A stretch of 64,000 nt of DNA from Sphingobacteriales bacterium (GTDB lineage: Bacteria; Bacteroidota; Bacteroidia; Chitinophagales; JADIYW01). How positions within the stretch are numbered: the stretch's first letter is position 1; the number at the start of each line of letters is the position of its first letter. Location: NCBI GenBank assembly GCA_016719635.1, contig JADJYT010000010.1, forward strand, positions 1 through 64,000, read 5' to 3'. A program made the translations under genes and the position numbers. Of the stretch, positions 26,281 through 35,300 are shown one piece after another. The notes under the pieces were generated by a model that was given only the letters and a program-made list of their open reading frames with translations, was not told the DNA's origin and ran no database searches.

Positions 26281-27387
26281 TTAAAGACTTTTGTAAATAT
26301 TCATCATCTTCTCCGTCATTTTTTCCGGACTGAATTTCTGAATCTGTTCCTGTGATTTTATTTTTATTTCAGCCGCCAAATCCAGGTTGTAATAAATAAA
26401 GTTGATGGCTGCTGAGATTTCCTCCACATTCGTAGGGTCAATGAAGATACAGGCATCACCGCCCACTTCCGGCATGGAAGAAATATTGCTGGTGATAACC
26501 GGCTTGCCGCAGCGCAACGCTTCCAGAATAGGCAAACCAAAACCTTCATACAAACTTGGATACACCAACCCCTGCGACATGTGGTAGATAATCGGCAACT
26601 CGTACCACGGCAAGTCTTTCAGAAAAAATACCCTTCCTTCCAGCTCCTTTTCATAAATAAAACTCTCCGCAACGCCATATTCATCGCCGCCATTGGAAAC
26701 CGCTACCAGGTTCTTATCCTGGTTTTCCGGCAATGTCATCGCTTCCAGCAACCGCAGGAAATTTTTACGTTTGCTGATGGCTCCCACATACAGCACAAAA
26801 TCTCTGGGCAGGCCATAGCGCGCAAAATATTCATCCTTTAACACATAATTGCATTCATGTTCGTATTCCCTGTTCCACGTCGGATAAACCACCTGAATCT
26901 TATCTTCCTGAATCTTAAGCGATTCTATCAAATCCGCTTTTGTCTGTTCGCTCACCGCCACCACGACATCTGCGATATGACAGGCTTTCTTGGTCTTGTA
27001 CGCATACATCTGCCGGTCGATGAACGGAAATGTTTTGGGCAGTTTATGAAAAATAACATCGTGAATCGTCACAACCTTTTTAATGGTGGAAGGAAGTTCA
27101 GGCACTTCATTGCTCAAACCGTGATAGACGTTTATTCCCTGCTGCAGAATATCATTCTCGACCCCTTTGAAACGCCACAAATCCGCGCTGAATGCGTCGG
27201 AGATGACGGTACGCTCTACAAAATATTCATACTTATAGGGGCTGTCTTCAAAATATTTCTGATGTACAAAGATTTTGTATTCCTCATCGGGATAAAAATT
27301 CAGCAGACGATGCAGCAGTGTCCGGCTGTAATTTCCCAAACCGGTTTTATTGTCGTATAACCTTTTACCGTCAAAACCAATTGTCAT
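26281..27387 (-). CDS. Glycosyltransferase family 4
   Basis: 368 residues, GT-B fold. N-terminal GLGNYSRTLLHRLL (acceptor side); C-terminal donor domain has VLYVGAISKRKNFLRLLEA and the E-x7-E motif in YEGFGLPILEALRCGKPVI, typical of retaining GT4 enzymes using nucleotide sugars. No membrane segment, so it is cytosolic or peripherally bound. Probably acts in surface polysaccharide or glycan synthesis, but no glycan cluster surrounds it. It follows dapD and precedes the Sua5-type gene with a 20-bp gap. Confidence 0.92.
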   Translation of the reverse strand: MTIGFDGKRLYDNKTGLGNYSRTLLHRLLNFYPDEEYKIFVHQKYFEDSPYKYEYFVERTVISDAFSADLWRFKGVENDILQQGINVYHGLSNEVPELPSTIKKVVTIHDVIFHKLPKTFPFIDRQMYAYKTKKACHIADVVVAVSEQTKADLIESLKIQEDKIQVVYPTWNREYEHECNYVLKDEYFARYGLPRDFVLYVGAISKRKNFLRLLEAMTLPENQDKNLVAVSNGGDEYGVAESFIYEKELEGRVFFLKDLPWYELPIIYHMSQGLVYPSLYEGFGLPILEALRCGKPVITSNISSMPEVGGDACIFIDPTNVEEISAAINFIYYNLDLAAEIKIKSQEQIQKFSPEKMTEKMMNIYKSL

Positions 27388-27453
27388 ATCTGCTATTTAG
27401 ATTTGAGAGCGGAGATTTTTGCCTCTCTTTCTTCTTCTCCTCTGTATTAGTCT

Positions 27454-28269
27454 TTACACTGCCACATTAAAGTCACGTAGTGCATCGTTTAAAGAAGTTT
27501 TCGTATCCGTGCTTGCCTTACGTTTGCCAATGATGAGGGCACAAGGCACCTGGTAGGTTCCGGCCGGAAATTCTTTCGGAATCGTTCCGGGAATCACCAC
27601 GCTTCGTGCCGGCACCACCCCTCTGTATTCTTTCGGCTCACTTCCGGATACATCGATGATTTTAGTGGACATCGTCAGCACGACATTCGCCCCCAATACT
27701 GCTTCCGCTTCCACCCGGACACCTTCCACGACGATACAACGGGAACCGATAAAACAATTGTCCTCTATGATAACCGGAGCTGCCTGCACAGGCTCCAGCA
27801 CACCGCCAATTCCGACACCACCGCTTAAATGTACGTTCTTTCCGATTTGAGCACAGCTGCCTACCGTTGCCCAGGTATCCACCATCGTCCCGCTGTCCAC
27901 ATACGCACCAATATTCACGTAGGACGGCATCAGCACCACCCCCCGCTCAATAAAAGCGCCGCGACGGGCAATGGCATGTGGCACCACCCGCACTCCCAGT
28001 TCAGCATAATTGCGTTTCAATGGGATTTTATCATAAAACTCAAACGGGCCGACTTCTATCGTTTCCATTTTCTGAGTCGGGAAATATAAAATCACCGCCT
28101 TCTTTACCCAGTCGTTCACTTTCCAGCCGGCATCCTTTGGCTCCGCCACACGCAATCTTCCCGTGTCCAGCAGCGTTATCACCTCATTGACAGCAGCTAA
28201 AGTGGCGGATTCCTGCAGCAGCGTTCTGTTATCCCAGGCATTTTCAATGATTTGTTGTATTGCTGTCAT
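27454..28269 (-). CDS. dapD: 2,3,4,5-tetrahydropyridine-2,6-dicarboxylate N-succinyltransferase
   Basis: 271 residues. Succinyl-CoA-dependent step of the lysine and meso-diaminopimelate pathway, feeding peptidoglycan synthesis. An N-terminal helical region (DNRTLLQESATLAAVNEVI) precedes a left-handed beta-helix of hexapeptide repeats (VNIGAYVDSGTMVDTWATVGSCAQIGKNVHLSGGVGIGG), with the C-terminal KEYRGVVPARSVV segment. Length and order match DapD. A -7-like element TATTTTTG on the minus strand (28292-28299) lies 23 bp upstream. Confidence 0.95.
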   Translation of the reverse strand: MTAIQQIIENAWDNRTLLQESATLAAVNEVITLLDTGRLRVAEPKDAGWKVNDWVKKAVILYFPTQKMETIEVGPFEFYDKIPLKRNYAELGVRVVPHAIARRGAFIERGVVLMPSYVNIGAYVDSGTMVDTWATVGSCAQIGKNVHLSGGVGIGGVLEPVQAAPVIIEDNCFIGSRCIVVEGVRVEAEAVLGANVVLTMSTKIIDVSGSEPKEYRGVVPARSVVIPGTIPKEFPAGTYQVPCALIIGKRKASTDTKTSLNDALRDFNVAV

Positions 28270-28312
28270 TTTATTACGAAATTTGAGTCGTCAAAAATAA
28301 ATATTAAAAGAT

Positions 28313-28957
28313 ATGAACGAGGTTAAAGATAAATTAAATGTAAGCACAAAATGGTTTTTCCTTTTGTTGGTGTTAATAACTTTTGCCGGGTGCAGCAATA
28401 AAAAGAAGGTCGTCATCAAAGACAATGCCGGCAGGGTTCTGGAGGAATATTATACCCTGAAAGATAAGCCGGATCAGAAGACAGGCAACTACACCTCCTA
28501 TTACGAAAGCGGTAAGATAAAAGAGCTGAGCAATTTTACAGATGGGAAACCGGAAGGAAAGCGTACCCTGTATTTTGAAAGCGGCAAGATCATGGTAGTG
28601 GAAAACTACAAAGTCGGCAACTACGAAGGCGCATACAAATCTTATTTTGAGAACGGCGGGCTGGAATCTGAGGGACAGTTCAGGGACAATGCCCGGGATG
28701 GTGTTTGGAAAGTATATTATGAATCGCCTAAAAATGCCGTTAAACAAGAAGCGACCTTTAAGGACAATCTGGTTAACGGCCATGCAAAGGAATACCATGC
28801 GAACGGAACGCTCATTGCCGAAGGCAACAAGATAGAAATCGGTGACGGAGTAGATGTTTATGACGGCAAGGTGCAAGTGTATGATTCTTTAGGTACCTTA
28901 GTGAAGGTTTTAGTCTACGACAAAGGAAGACAAATCAGCAAAGAAGCAATAAATTAA
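28313..28957 (+). CDS. MORN-repeat (YwqK-like) lipoprotein
   Basis: 214 residues. Lipoprotein signal with lipobox FAGC at C27, so membrane anchored. Four to five MORN_2-like repeats follow: GNYTSYYESGKIKELSNF, GKRTLYFESGKIMVVENY, GAYKSYFENGGLESEGQF, GVWKVYYE, GHAKEYHANGTLIAEG. Bacterial proteins of this type are sometimes annotated as YwqK antitoxin-like, but a lipoprotein with a signal peptide is not an antitoxin. Role unknown. It is followed after 4 bp by another lipoprotein gene. Confidence 0.85.
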   Translation: MNEVKDKLNVSTKWFFLLLVLITFAGCSNKKKVVIKDNAGRVLEEYYTLKDKPDQKTGNYTSYYESGKIKELSNFTDGKPEGKRTLYFESGKIMVVENYKVGNYEGAYKSYFENGGLESEGQFRDNARDGVWKVYYESPKNAVKQEATFKDNLVNGHAKEYHANGTLIAEGNKIEIGDGVDVYDGKVQVYDSLGTLVKVLVYDKGRQISKEAIN

Positions 28958-28961
28958 GTGT

Positions 28962-29345
28962 ATGAAAAAGATTATTTACGTATTAACCGCATGTATCCTG
29001 TTCGCCTGCCAAAGCACCACCAGGAATATGGGAGAACAGTTTGAAGTGAAATCACCGGTGTCCATCGATGCCCTGACCAAACAACTGGACAGTATTCCGT
29101 CGGCTACAGACATCCAGATTGAAGGCACGGTAGCGAAAAGCTGCATGAGCGAAGGGTGTTGGTTTACCATCAAAGATGCTGACGGTACGGAGATATTACT
29201 GGATATCAAAGACAAGTCGTTCAAGGTGCCGACCAACAGTCCGGGACAGACCGTCATTGTGCTGGCGGATGCCGTAAAAAACAGTTCTGCCAAATCAGAT
29301 GAAGAGCCTTACAATATTTCTGTAAGAGGTATGAGGTTTAAATAA
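28962..29345 (+). CDS. DUF4920-like lipoprotein
   Basis: 127 residues. Lipobox ILFAC gives a lipidated C16. The core IEGTVAKSCMSEGCWFTIKD (C61 and C66-W67) is the GCW signature of DUF4920, a small OB-like domain found in Bacteroidota. The pair of cysteines could bind a metal or form a disulfide. It starts 4 bp after the MORN lipoprotein, so the two are probably one transcription unit. Function unknown. Confidence 0.8.
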   Translation: MKKIIYVLTACILFACQSTTRNMGEQFEVKSPVSIDALTKQLDSIPSATDIQIEGTVAKSCMSEGCWFTIKDADGTEILLDIKDKSFKVPTNSPGQTVIVLADAVKNSSAKSDEEPYNISVRGMRFK

Positions 29346-29376
29346 CCGTTAACCCCGTTATTTTTAGTTCGGTTTC

Positions 29377-29406
29377 TTGGCATTTCCTGAAAAAAAGCTA
29401 TCTTTG
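29377..29406 (+). promoter_or_regulatory. Promoter of tRNA-Lys
   Basis: TTG at 29377-29379 and TATCTTTG at 29399-29406, with 19 bp between: an exact match to the Bacteroidota consensus TTG-N19-TAnnTTTG. The tRNA begins 24 bp downstream. Confidence 0.82.
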
Positions 29407-29429
29407 CACTCGCTTTTGTAAAAAAGCAG

Positions 29430-29502
29430 GATTCCGTAGCTCAGTTGGTAGAGCAATACACTTTTAATGTATGGGTCCTGGGTTCGAATCCCAGCGGGAT
29501 CA
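29430..29502 (+). tRNA. tRNA-Lys (anticodon UUU)
   Basis: 73 nt. Acceptor GATTCCG pairs with CGGGATC (one G-U pair); D-arm GCTCAGTTGGTAGAGC; anticodon stem ATACA/TGTAT with loop CTTTTAA, anticodon TTT; T-arm CTGGG TTCGAAT CCCAG; discriminator A. The CCA end is not encoded. A consensus promoter precedes it and a terminator follows. Confidence 0.97.
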
Positions 29503-29517
29503 CAGGTGCCAAACCCA

Positions 29518-29554
29518 AACGCTTGCATATCAGAGGATTGCAGGCGTTTTTTAG
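29518..29554 (+). terminator. Terminator after tRNA-Lys
   Basis: AACGCTTGCA and TTGCAGGCGTT pair (one T-G wobble) around TATCAGAGGA, followed by TTTTTT. It lies 15 bp after the tRNA. Confidence 0.82.
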
Positions 29555-29582
29555 TTTTGGGGTAAACATAGGGTAAACATTC

Positions 29583-29866
29583 TCAAAAAACATTTACAGT
29601 TGCATATAATCCTTTGCATTCTAACTTAGCTACAAAGTTTAATTGTTTATATTTATCACGTTTTATGTTGAATACATGTTATTTGGCTTACAATCCGTCT
29701 TTATTTGAATTTCCTTGATACAAGATTCTTCATTAATAAAAACATAGGCTAACATTCTTCCAAATAATTCTACTTCATTACCTACTTCAGTGAAAAATGT
29801 AATTGAAGTTTCTTTTGGAAGTAACACCTCTAATCTCTATTTGATAGTTAGAAAACAGCAGGGTTC
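29583..29866 (-). pseudogene. Decayed small gene of unknown function
   Basis: On the minus strand, three frames read in turn give a protein-like sequence: YQIEIRGV, then LLPKETSITFFTEVGNEVEL and LFGRMLAYVFINEE to DCKPNNMYST, then after a 1-2 base slip KRDKYKQLNFVAKLECKGLY and a stop at 29583-29585. No frame is open across the whole stretch and there is no good start. It sits right behind tRNA-Lys, in AT-rich DNA, next to a GGGTAAACAT direct repeat (29570-29580). It could be a remnant of an element inserted at the tRNA. I do not recognise the family. Confidence 0.5.
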
Positions 29867-29915
29867 AGAAATTCTGTTTTAACGATCTGTCGCAACTGGC
29901 AAGAAAAATATTTCA

Positions 29916-29933
29916 GTTGGTCAGGCGACCAAC
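29916..29933. repeat. Small hairpin repeat with AGGC loop, copy 2
   Basis: GTTGGTC-AGGC-GACCAAC, a perfect 7-bp stem with a 4-nt loop. It is related to 17734-17751. It lies 45 bp beyond the stop of the DUF3127 gene. Confidence 0.5.
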
Positions 29934-29977
29934 ATCCGGATAAATACAAAATTAGTTTGATAAACAAATACCGCTCT

Positions 29978-30340
29978 CTAAAACGGCAGGTCGTCTTCTA
30001 TCTGCTCATTGGGCACATCTGTTTCGGTGTAGGCAGGCGGCGGTGTATTTTCTCTGCGTGGCGCGGCAGACTGTTCCGTTTTATTCACTCTCCATGCCTT
30101 TACATCCGTATACCATTTGCCGTTATATTCCCGGCTTTCGACATCCGCTTCCACTGAAATGTCGTTTCCTTCCTGAAAAGCATTATCATTGACCAATTCT
30201 GTCCAGAAGACAACACAAACTTTCCTGGGGAATTTACCGTTTTCCGTTTCTATCACCACTTCCTGCTTTTTCCAAACGCCGTTTTTTCCTTCTCCAGTCT
30301 GTACGGGATTCACTTTGTAAATTTTTCCTTTCAATTCCAT
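29978..30340 (-). CDS. DUF3127 protein with SSB-like acidic tail
   Basis: 120 residues. The DUF3127 core (MELKGKIYKVNPVQTGEGKNGVWKKQEV..., KVCVVFWTE, VEADVESREYNGKWYTDVKAWRV) resembles an OB-fold. It is followed by a proline-rich disordered linker and ends DDLPF (116-120). This is the same type of acidic tip by which single-stranded DNA-binding protein recruits repair and replication proteins. I infer a DNA-related role. The family is largely limited to Bacteroidota. A possible -7 element, TATATTTG on the minus strand, lies at 30357-30364. Confidence 0.85.
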   Translation of the reverse strand: MELKGKIYKVNPVQTGEGKNGVWKKQEVVIETENGKFPRKVCVVFWTELVNDNAFQEGNDISVEADVESREYNGKWYTDVKAWRVNKTEQSAAPRRENTPPPAYTETDVPNEQIEDDLPF

Positions 30341-30494
30341 GACTTACTATTTTTTACAAATATAGCAATATAAAAGTTTTGCTTTTTCATCTCAAGTGTA
30401 AATTAATAACACCTCTCTTAATCTATTGATAACACGTTTTGGGAATGTTGGCGCATCATTTGATGTTTATAGCTTTTAAATGTAATTTTATACT

Positions 30495-31148
30495 ATGGAT
30501 ACCACCATCATGCATTTCGTTTCTAAAGATGCCCTGCATTTTTTCAGCGACAACAAAGTATTACTGAGCCTTGTAATGGGGCTGGGTCTGAGTGCCAGCT
30601 GCGGGTTCCGCGTGTTTGTGCCGTTGCTGATAGCGGGAATTGCCACTAAAATGGGCATCCTGCACTTAGGTGATGGATTCCAGTGGATGGGCAGTACCCC
30701 TGCCATCATCTGTTTCGGGGCGGCTACTGTCTTTGAGATTGGCGGGTATTATATTCCCTTTGTCGACAATATCCTGGATACCATCACTACTCCCGCGTCG
30801 GTTCTGGCCGGTACCTTGTTAACGGCTTCCGCCATCCTGCCGGATATAGACCCGATGCTGAAGTGGGGGCTTGCCATCATTGTCGGAGGCGGCAGTGCCG
30901 GCATCATACAGGCCGGAACCGCCATGACACGGGCTACCTCCACCGTCACCACTGCAGGCACCGCCAATCCGTTGGTGGCTACCGTTGAGCATATTCTGGC
31001 AATCGCCGGCAGCATCCTGAGTCTGATCATTCCATTCATTATCGCCACCATCATCTGCATACTAATTGTGGTGTTCCTGTTTTTCGTTATCCGTTATTTC
31101 AAACGGCATATCCCGAAAAAGGAATCATTACCCGCCCCAAGACAGTAA
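30495..31148 (+). CDS. DUF4126 membrane protein
   Basis: 217 residues. Starts MDTTIMHFVSKDALHFF, then hydrophobic segments with the DUF4126 pattern LVMGLGLSASCGFRVFVPLLI, FEIGGYYIPFVDNILDTITTPASVLAGTLL, and GGGSAGIIQAGTAMTRATS. It ends in a strong membrane helix and a basic tail. Inner membrane; function of the family unknown. Its own short upstream region separates it from the divergent DUF3127 gene. Confidence 0.88.
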   Translation: MDTTIMHFVSKDALHFFSDNKVLLSLVMGLGLSASCGFRVFVPLLIAGIATKMGILHLGDGFQWMGSTPAIICFGAATVFEIGGYYIPFVDNILDTITTPASVLAGTLLTASAILPDIDPMLKWGLAIIVGGGSAGIIQAGTAMTRATSTVTTAGTANPLVATVEHILAIAGSILSLIIPFIIATIICILIVVFLFFVIRYFKRHIPKKESLPAPRQ

Positions 31149-31251
31149 ATTGCCGGACGAACCGGTAAGAAACCGGTTTTGACATCCGATTTTTTGTTTG
31201 AAGAAACTTCAAATGTCTTGTATCTTGTGTCCTGATTCCCGACTCTAAACG

Positions 31252-32286
31252 ATGAACGCATCCGCACAGAACACCCTTAATTTCCTGTCGAAACTGACCA
31301 TTCGAAGGGTGTGGAATATGGGGTTGGTTTATGGTTCTTTTTACCTCACCAAATACCGGAAGAAACCCATCCAGCTGGGCAAGCCGTTTTCCATCTCATT
31401 TGAACCTACGACATCGTGCAACCTTCGTTGTCCGGAATGTCCGAGCGGCCTTCGTTCCTTTACCCGGCCCGTCGGCATGCTGGAGCCCGGTTTCTTTCGT
31501 AAAACGATAGATGAACTTTCCAAAGAACTGATTTACCTGACCTTCTATTTTCAGGGAGAGCCTTATCTCAATAAAAATTTCCTGGAAATGGTAACGTATG
31601 CCAGGTCTAAAAAAATCTATACCGCCACTTCCACCAATGCCCATTACCTGACGGATGCTGTGTCAAAACAAACCATTGAAAGCGGACTGGACAGGCTGAT
31701 TATTTCCATCGACGGCACCACACAGGAAACCTATCAAAGTTACCGGGTGGGCGGGCAACTGGACAAAGTCATTGAAGGTGCGCGAAACATCGTGAAATGG
31801 AAAAAAGAAATGCAGTCAAAGACACCATACATAATTTTTCAGTTTCTGGTGGTGAAACCCAACGAACACCAGATAGATGAATTGAAAGTGCTGGCCAGAG
31901 AGATCGGTGTGGATGAAGTGATCCTGAAAACGGCTCAGGTGTACGATTACAAAAACGGAAATGAGCTGATTCCGGAAAACGAATACTATTCACGCTATAA
32001 AAAAAACAGCGATGGTACGTATTCCATCAAAAACAGCTTAGAAAATTCTTGCTGGAAATTATGGCACAGTTGTGTCATAACCTGGGACGGCAAGGTGGTG
32101 CCCTGCTGTTTTGACAAAGACGCACAGCATCAGCTGGGTGATTTGCAAACGCATTCGTTTTCGGAAATCTGGGACAATGATCTGTACAAAGACTTCCGGG
32201 CAAAACTGGTGAAAGGCAGAAAAGAAATCGACATCTGCACGAACTGCAGCGAAGGCTGTGAGGTGAATTTCAATTATGAAGTTTGA
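31252..32286 (+). CDS. Radical SAM/SPASM domain protein
   Basis: 344 residues. The [4Fe-4S] motif CNLRCPEC (C56, C60, C63; CxxxCxxC) binds S-adenosylmethionine. A SPASM domain follows with cysteines near 267, 274 and 285-286 (VVPCCFDKD) and the final C329, C332, C336, which hold auxiliary clusters. Such enzymes modify peptides, heptoses or other substrates; no precursor peptide or partner is visible nearby, so the substrate is unknown. It ends before a strong bidirectional terminator shared with the convergent T9SS gene. Confidence 0.9.
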   Translation: MNASAQNTLNFLSKLTIRRVWNMGLVYGSFYLTKYRKKPIQLGKPFSISFEPTTSCNLRCPECPSGLRSFTRPVGMLEPGFFRKTIDELSKELIYLTFYFQGEPYLNKNFLEMVTYARSKKIYTATSTNAHYLTDAVSKQTIESGLDRLIISIDGTTQETYQSYRVGGQLDKVIEGARNIVKWKKEMQSKTPYIIFQFLVVKPNEHQIDELKVLAREIGVDEVILKTAQVYDYKNGNELIPENEYYSRYKKNSDGTYSIKNSLENSCWKLWHSCVITWDGKVVPCCFDKDAQHQLGDLQTHSFSEIWDNDLYKDFRAKLVKGRKEIDICTNCSEGCEVNFNYEV

Positions 32287-32304
32287 GCTATCTTGCTTCC
32301 TAAT

Positions 32305-32340
32305 ATAAAAAACGGGATGCATGTGCATCCCGTTTTTTAT
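32305..32340. terminator. Bidirectional terminator between convergent genes
   Basis: ATAAAAAACGGGATGCA, two central bases, then the exact reverse complement ending in CGTTTTTTAT. It serves the radical SAM gene (plus) and the T9SS gene at 32358 (minus). Confidence 0.93.
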
Positions 32341-32357
32341 ACTTCAACAATATTTGA

Positions 32358-35300
32358 TTATTTCAGCAGCACTTTCGCTGCTTTAGTTGTAGTACCGTCG
32401 TTGAAGGTAATGAGGTACATACCTGCCGCATTGCCGGAAATATCCAGTACAAATTCTTTCGTATTGGGAGAAATTGTTACCGTTTTCACTTCCGCACCCA
32501 ACATATTGAATACTGATACTTTCATGTTGGCGGTCAGAGGAGCATCCGTTCGGATGAACAATCTGCCATCGGTAGGATTTGGGTATAATGTGATATTCCT
32601 GCTTATATCTTTCGGTTGGATGGAAGTAGATACACATTGTGCCAGAACCGTCACGGTATTTGTGCTGTGTGTCATCTCTAACGGGCCTTGGACAGGGAAT
32701 TCTACGACAGAATCTCTTTGTTCAGCCAGGCTTGGACCGGCAACCGTTGGGGTATAATCGGACACTCTTATGGAAATGTTTGCGGAAAAATCACAGAAAT
32801 CCCCGTTGGCATCAGAGTACGCCACAAAGAAGTCGCTCGGAGAGGCTCCGAATGAACCGAATCCTGTAATCAGGCTGCTGCCGTCTTCCATAATAGCAGA
32901 CCCCTGCAAGAACTCACTGCCTGTAGTTCCCCAGCTCTTCGCCCACACGATACTTCCATCTGCGGAATTAACCTTAAACAAGAGTCCTTGTTCGCCATTG
33001 CCAAATGCATTGGACTGTCCGGCAACCACCAGATTACCGTCTGTCTGATCTACATTCAATCCATTCACTACAGTCGCCGAATCACCTCCATATACCTTTG
33101 ACCAGGCTATGCTCAGGTTTTCAGGGTTTAATGCAGTGATATAGATATTATTTCTGTTCGGGCCGCTGGTATTGCCGGTTATACCGGAAAAAATCAGCTT
33201 GTTGTCAGCAAACGTTACAAATCTCCCGTCATCATCACCGGCTGCACCGATGAGCAACTGCCCCTGTACGACACCGGAAGGATCCACCGCCACGAAATAA
33301 CCATCCCGCATACCGGCGGTACCTGCATCAGAGCTGCCGCATAAAAAGTAACCTAACCCCGGGATTTCCACGGCTCTCAGTCCAACATCATTACCAAACG
33401 GTGTTCCAAAAGTTTTCATCCACTGCGGGGCACCTTGTCCGCTGAATTTCACAGCGAACACATTGTTGTGGTTGTTGTCGCCATTCGCCTGTGTCTGACC
33501 AACAAGCAGGAATCCCGAATCGCTGGTAGCTATGACATCATTCGCAAATTCCACCAGGCTATCAAATCCCAATACAATACTTCCCTGATAGTTTCCGGCT
33601 GTATCAACCAGCGTGACACTGATATCACTCTTACCGGAGGTAGAATAACTGTTGGTGGTTCCCGCAACGAATAAGCCATCGTTGGTTTTGCTAACCGCCA
33701 ATGCCCTTCCAATCTCCAGTGCTGATCCGCCAAACTGTGCCTGCCACAATGGATTACCCACTGTATCCACTTTCACTAAGAATTGATCGTACCCGCCTGC
33801 TCCTGCAAGGCTTGTACTTCCACAGACATAGGCTGAAAAATCTCCCAGCGCAATGTTGTTGCCATAGTCATCGGCTCCTAAATCATAGGCTTTGAAGCTG
33901 GTTGGAAGATGCTGCCCGGAAGTAGATTCAAAGTTTGCCACCAGAGACCTGTTAGCTGCTGCCGTGAAAGTATAGCTTGTATTAGTACTCACTTCCGATC
34001 CGTTTTCGGTCCAGTTGACAAAGTTATAACCGCTGTTAGCCATAGCTGTTACCGTCACACTGCTGCCACTGTTAATTGTACCGCCACCGGAGGTGGTACC
34101 CCCCGCAGGAGGGTTGGAGGAAGTGGATATATTATAGGTGATGGCATTAAAGTTTGCCACCAACGTCTTATTAGAGGTGATAGAGAATGTATAGCTAGGA
34201 TTGGTATTAACCTCTGATCCGTTTTCAGTCCAGTTAGCGAAAGTATAATCACTGTTGGCAGTAGCTGTTACCGTTACACTGCTACCGTCCGGATACGTTC
34301 CGTCTCCGGATGTACTGCCACCGGCAAGCGGATTGGAGGATGTGGATACCGTATAGGTGGCCATAAAATTAGCCACCAGACTTTTGTTGGAAGAAATAGT
34401 GAAGGTGTAACTTGAATCGGTACTTACCTCAGACCCATTATCTGTCCAGTTCACAAATATAAATCCGCTGTTAGCCGTAGCTGTTACCGTTACGCTGCTG
34501 CCGGTCGAATATATTCCGCCGCCGGAAGTTGAACCGCCTGCTATTGGGTTAGAAGAGGTAGATACTGTGTACTCACTTGCGCTGGTACTGCATTCCGTTA
34601 AGACAGTCACGCTATGCGTGCTGTTTGTCATAAGCAGTGGTCCCTGAACAGGAAATTCTACAATTGAATCTCTCTGCTCTGTCAAACTCGGACCTGCAAC
34701 TGTTGGGGTGTAATCAGAAACTCTTATGGTTGTGTTGGCGGAAAAATTACAGAAATCCCCGTTCGCATCAGAATGCGCCACATAGAAGTCACTCGGAGAT
34801 GATCCGAAAGAACCGAATCCCGTAATCAGGTTGGTACCATCATCCAATATTTCAGATCCCTGCAAAAATTCATTACCGGATGTCCCCCATGTTTTCGACC
34901 ATACGATACTTCCATCTGTAACATTGACTTTAAACAAGAGTCCTTGTTCGCCATTGCCAAATGCATTGGACTGTCCGGCAACCACCAGATTTCCATCTAA
35001 CGGATCTGTACGCAACCCGCTGACCGCCGTAGCTGAATCACCTCCATATACTTTGGACCAGGCTATGCTCAGGTCTTCAGGATTCAATGCAGTAATATAA
35101 ATATTACTTCTGTTAGGCCCGCTGGTACTGCCTGTAATACCGGAAAATATCAGCTTGTTATCAGCTAATGTTACAAATCGTCCGTCATCATCACCTGCTG
35201 TTCCAACCAATAACTGCCCCTGCAATACACCGGATGGATCTACAGCCACAAAATAACCATCCCGCATACCGGCGGTACCTGCATCAGAGCTGCCGCACAA

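Noticed and set aside
28313..28957. YwqK-type antitoxin
   Set aside because: A lipoprotein signal and lipobox place it at the membrane, and no toxin gene is adjacent; it is better described as a MORN-repeat lipoprotein.
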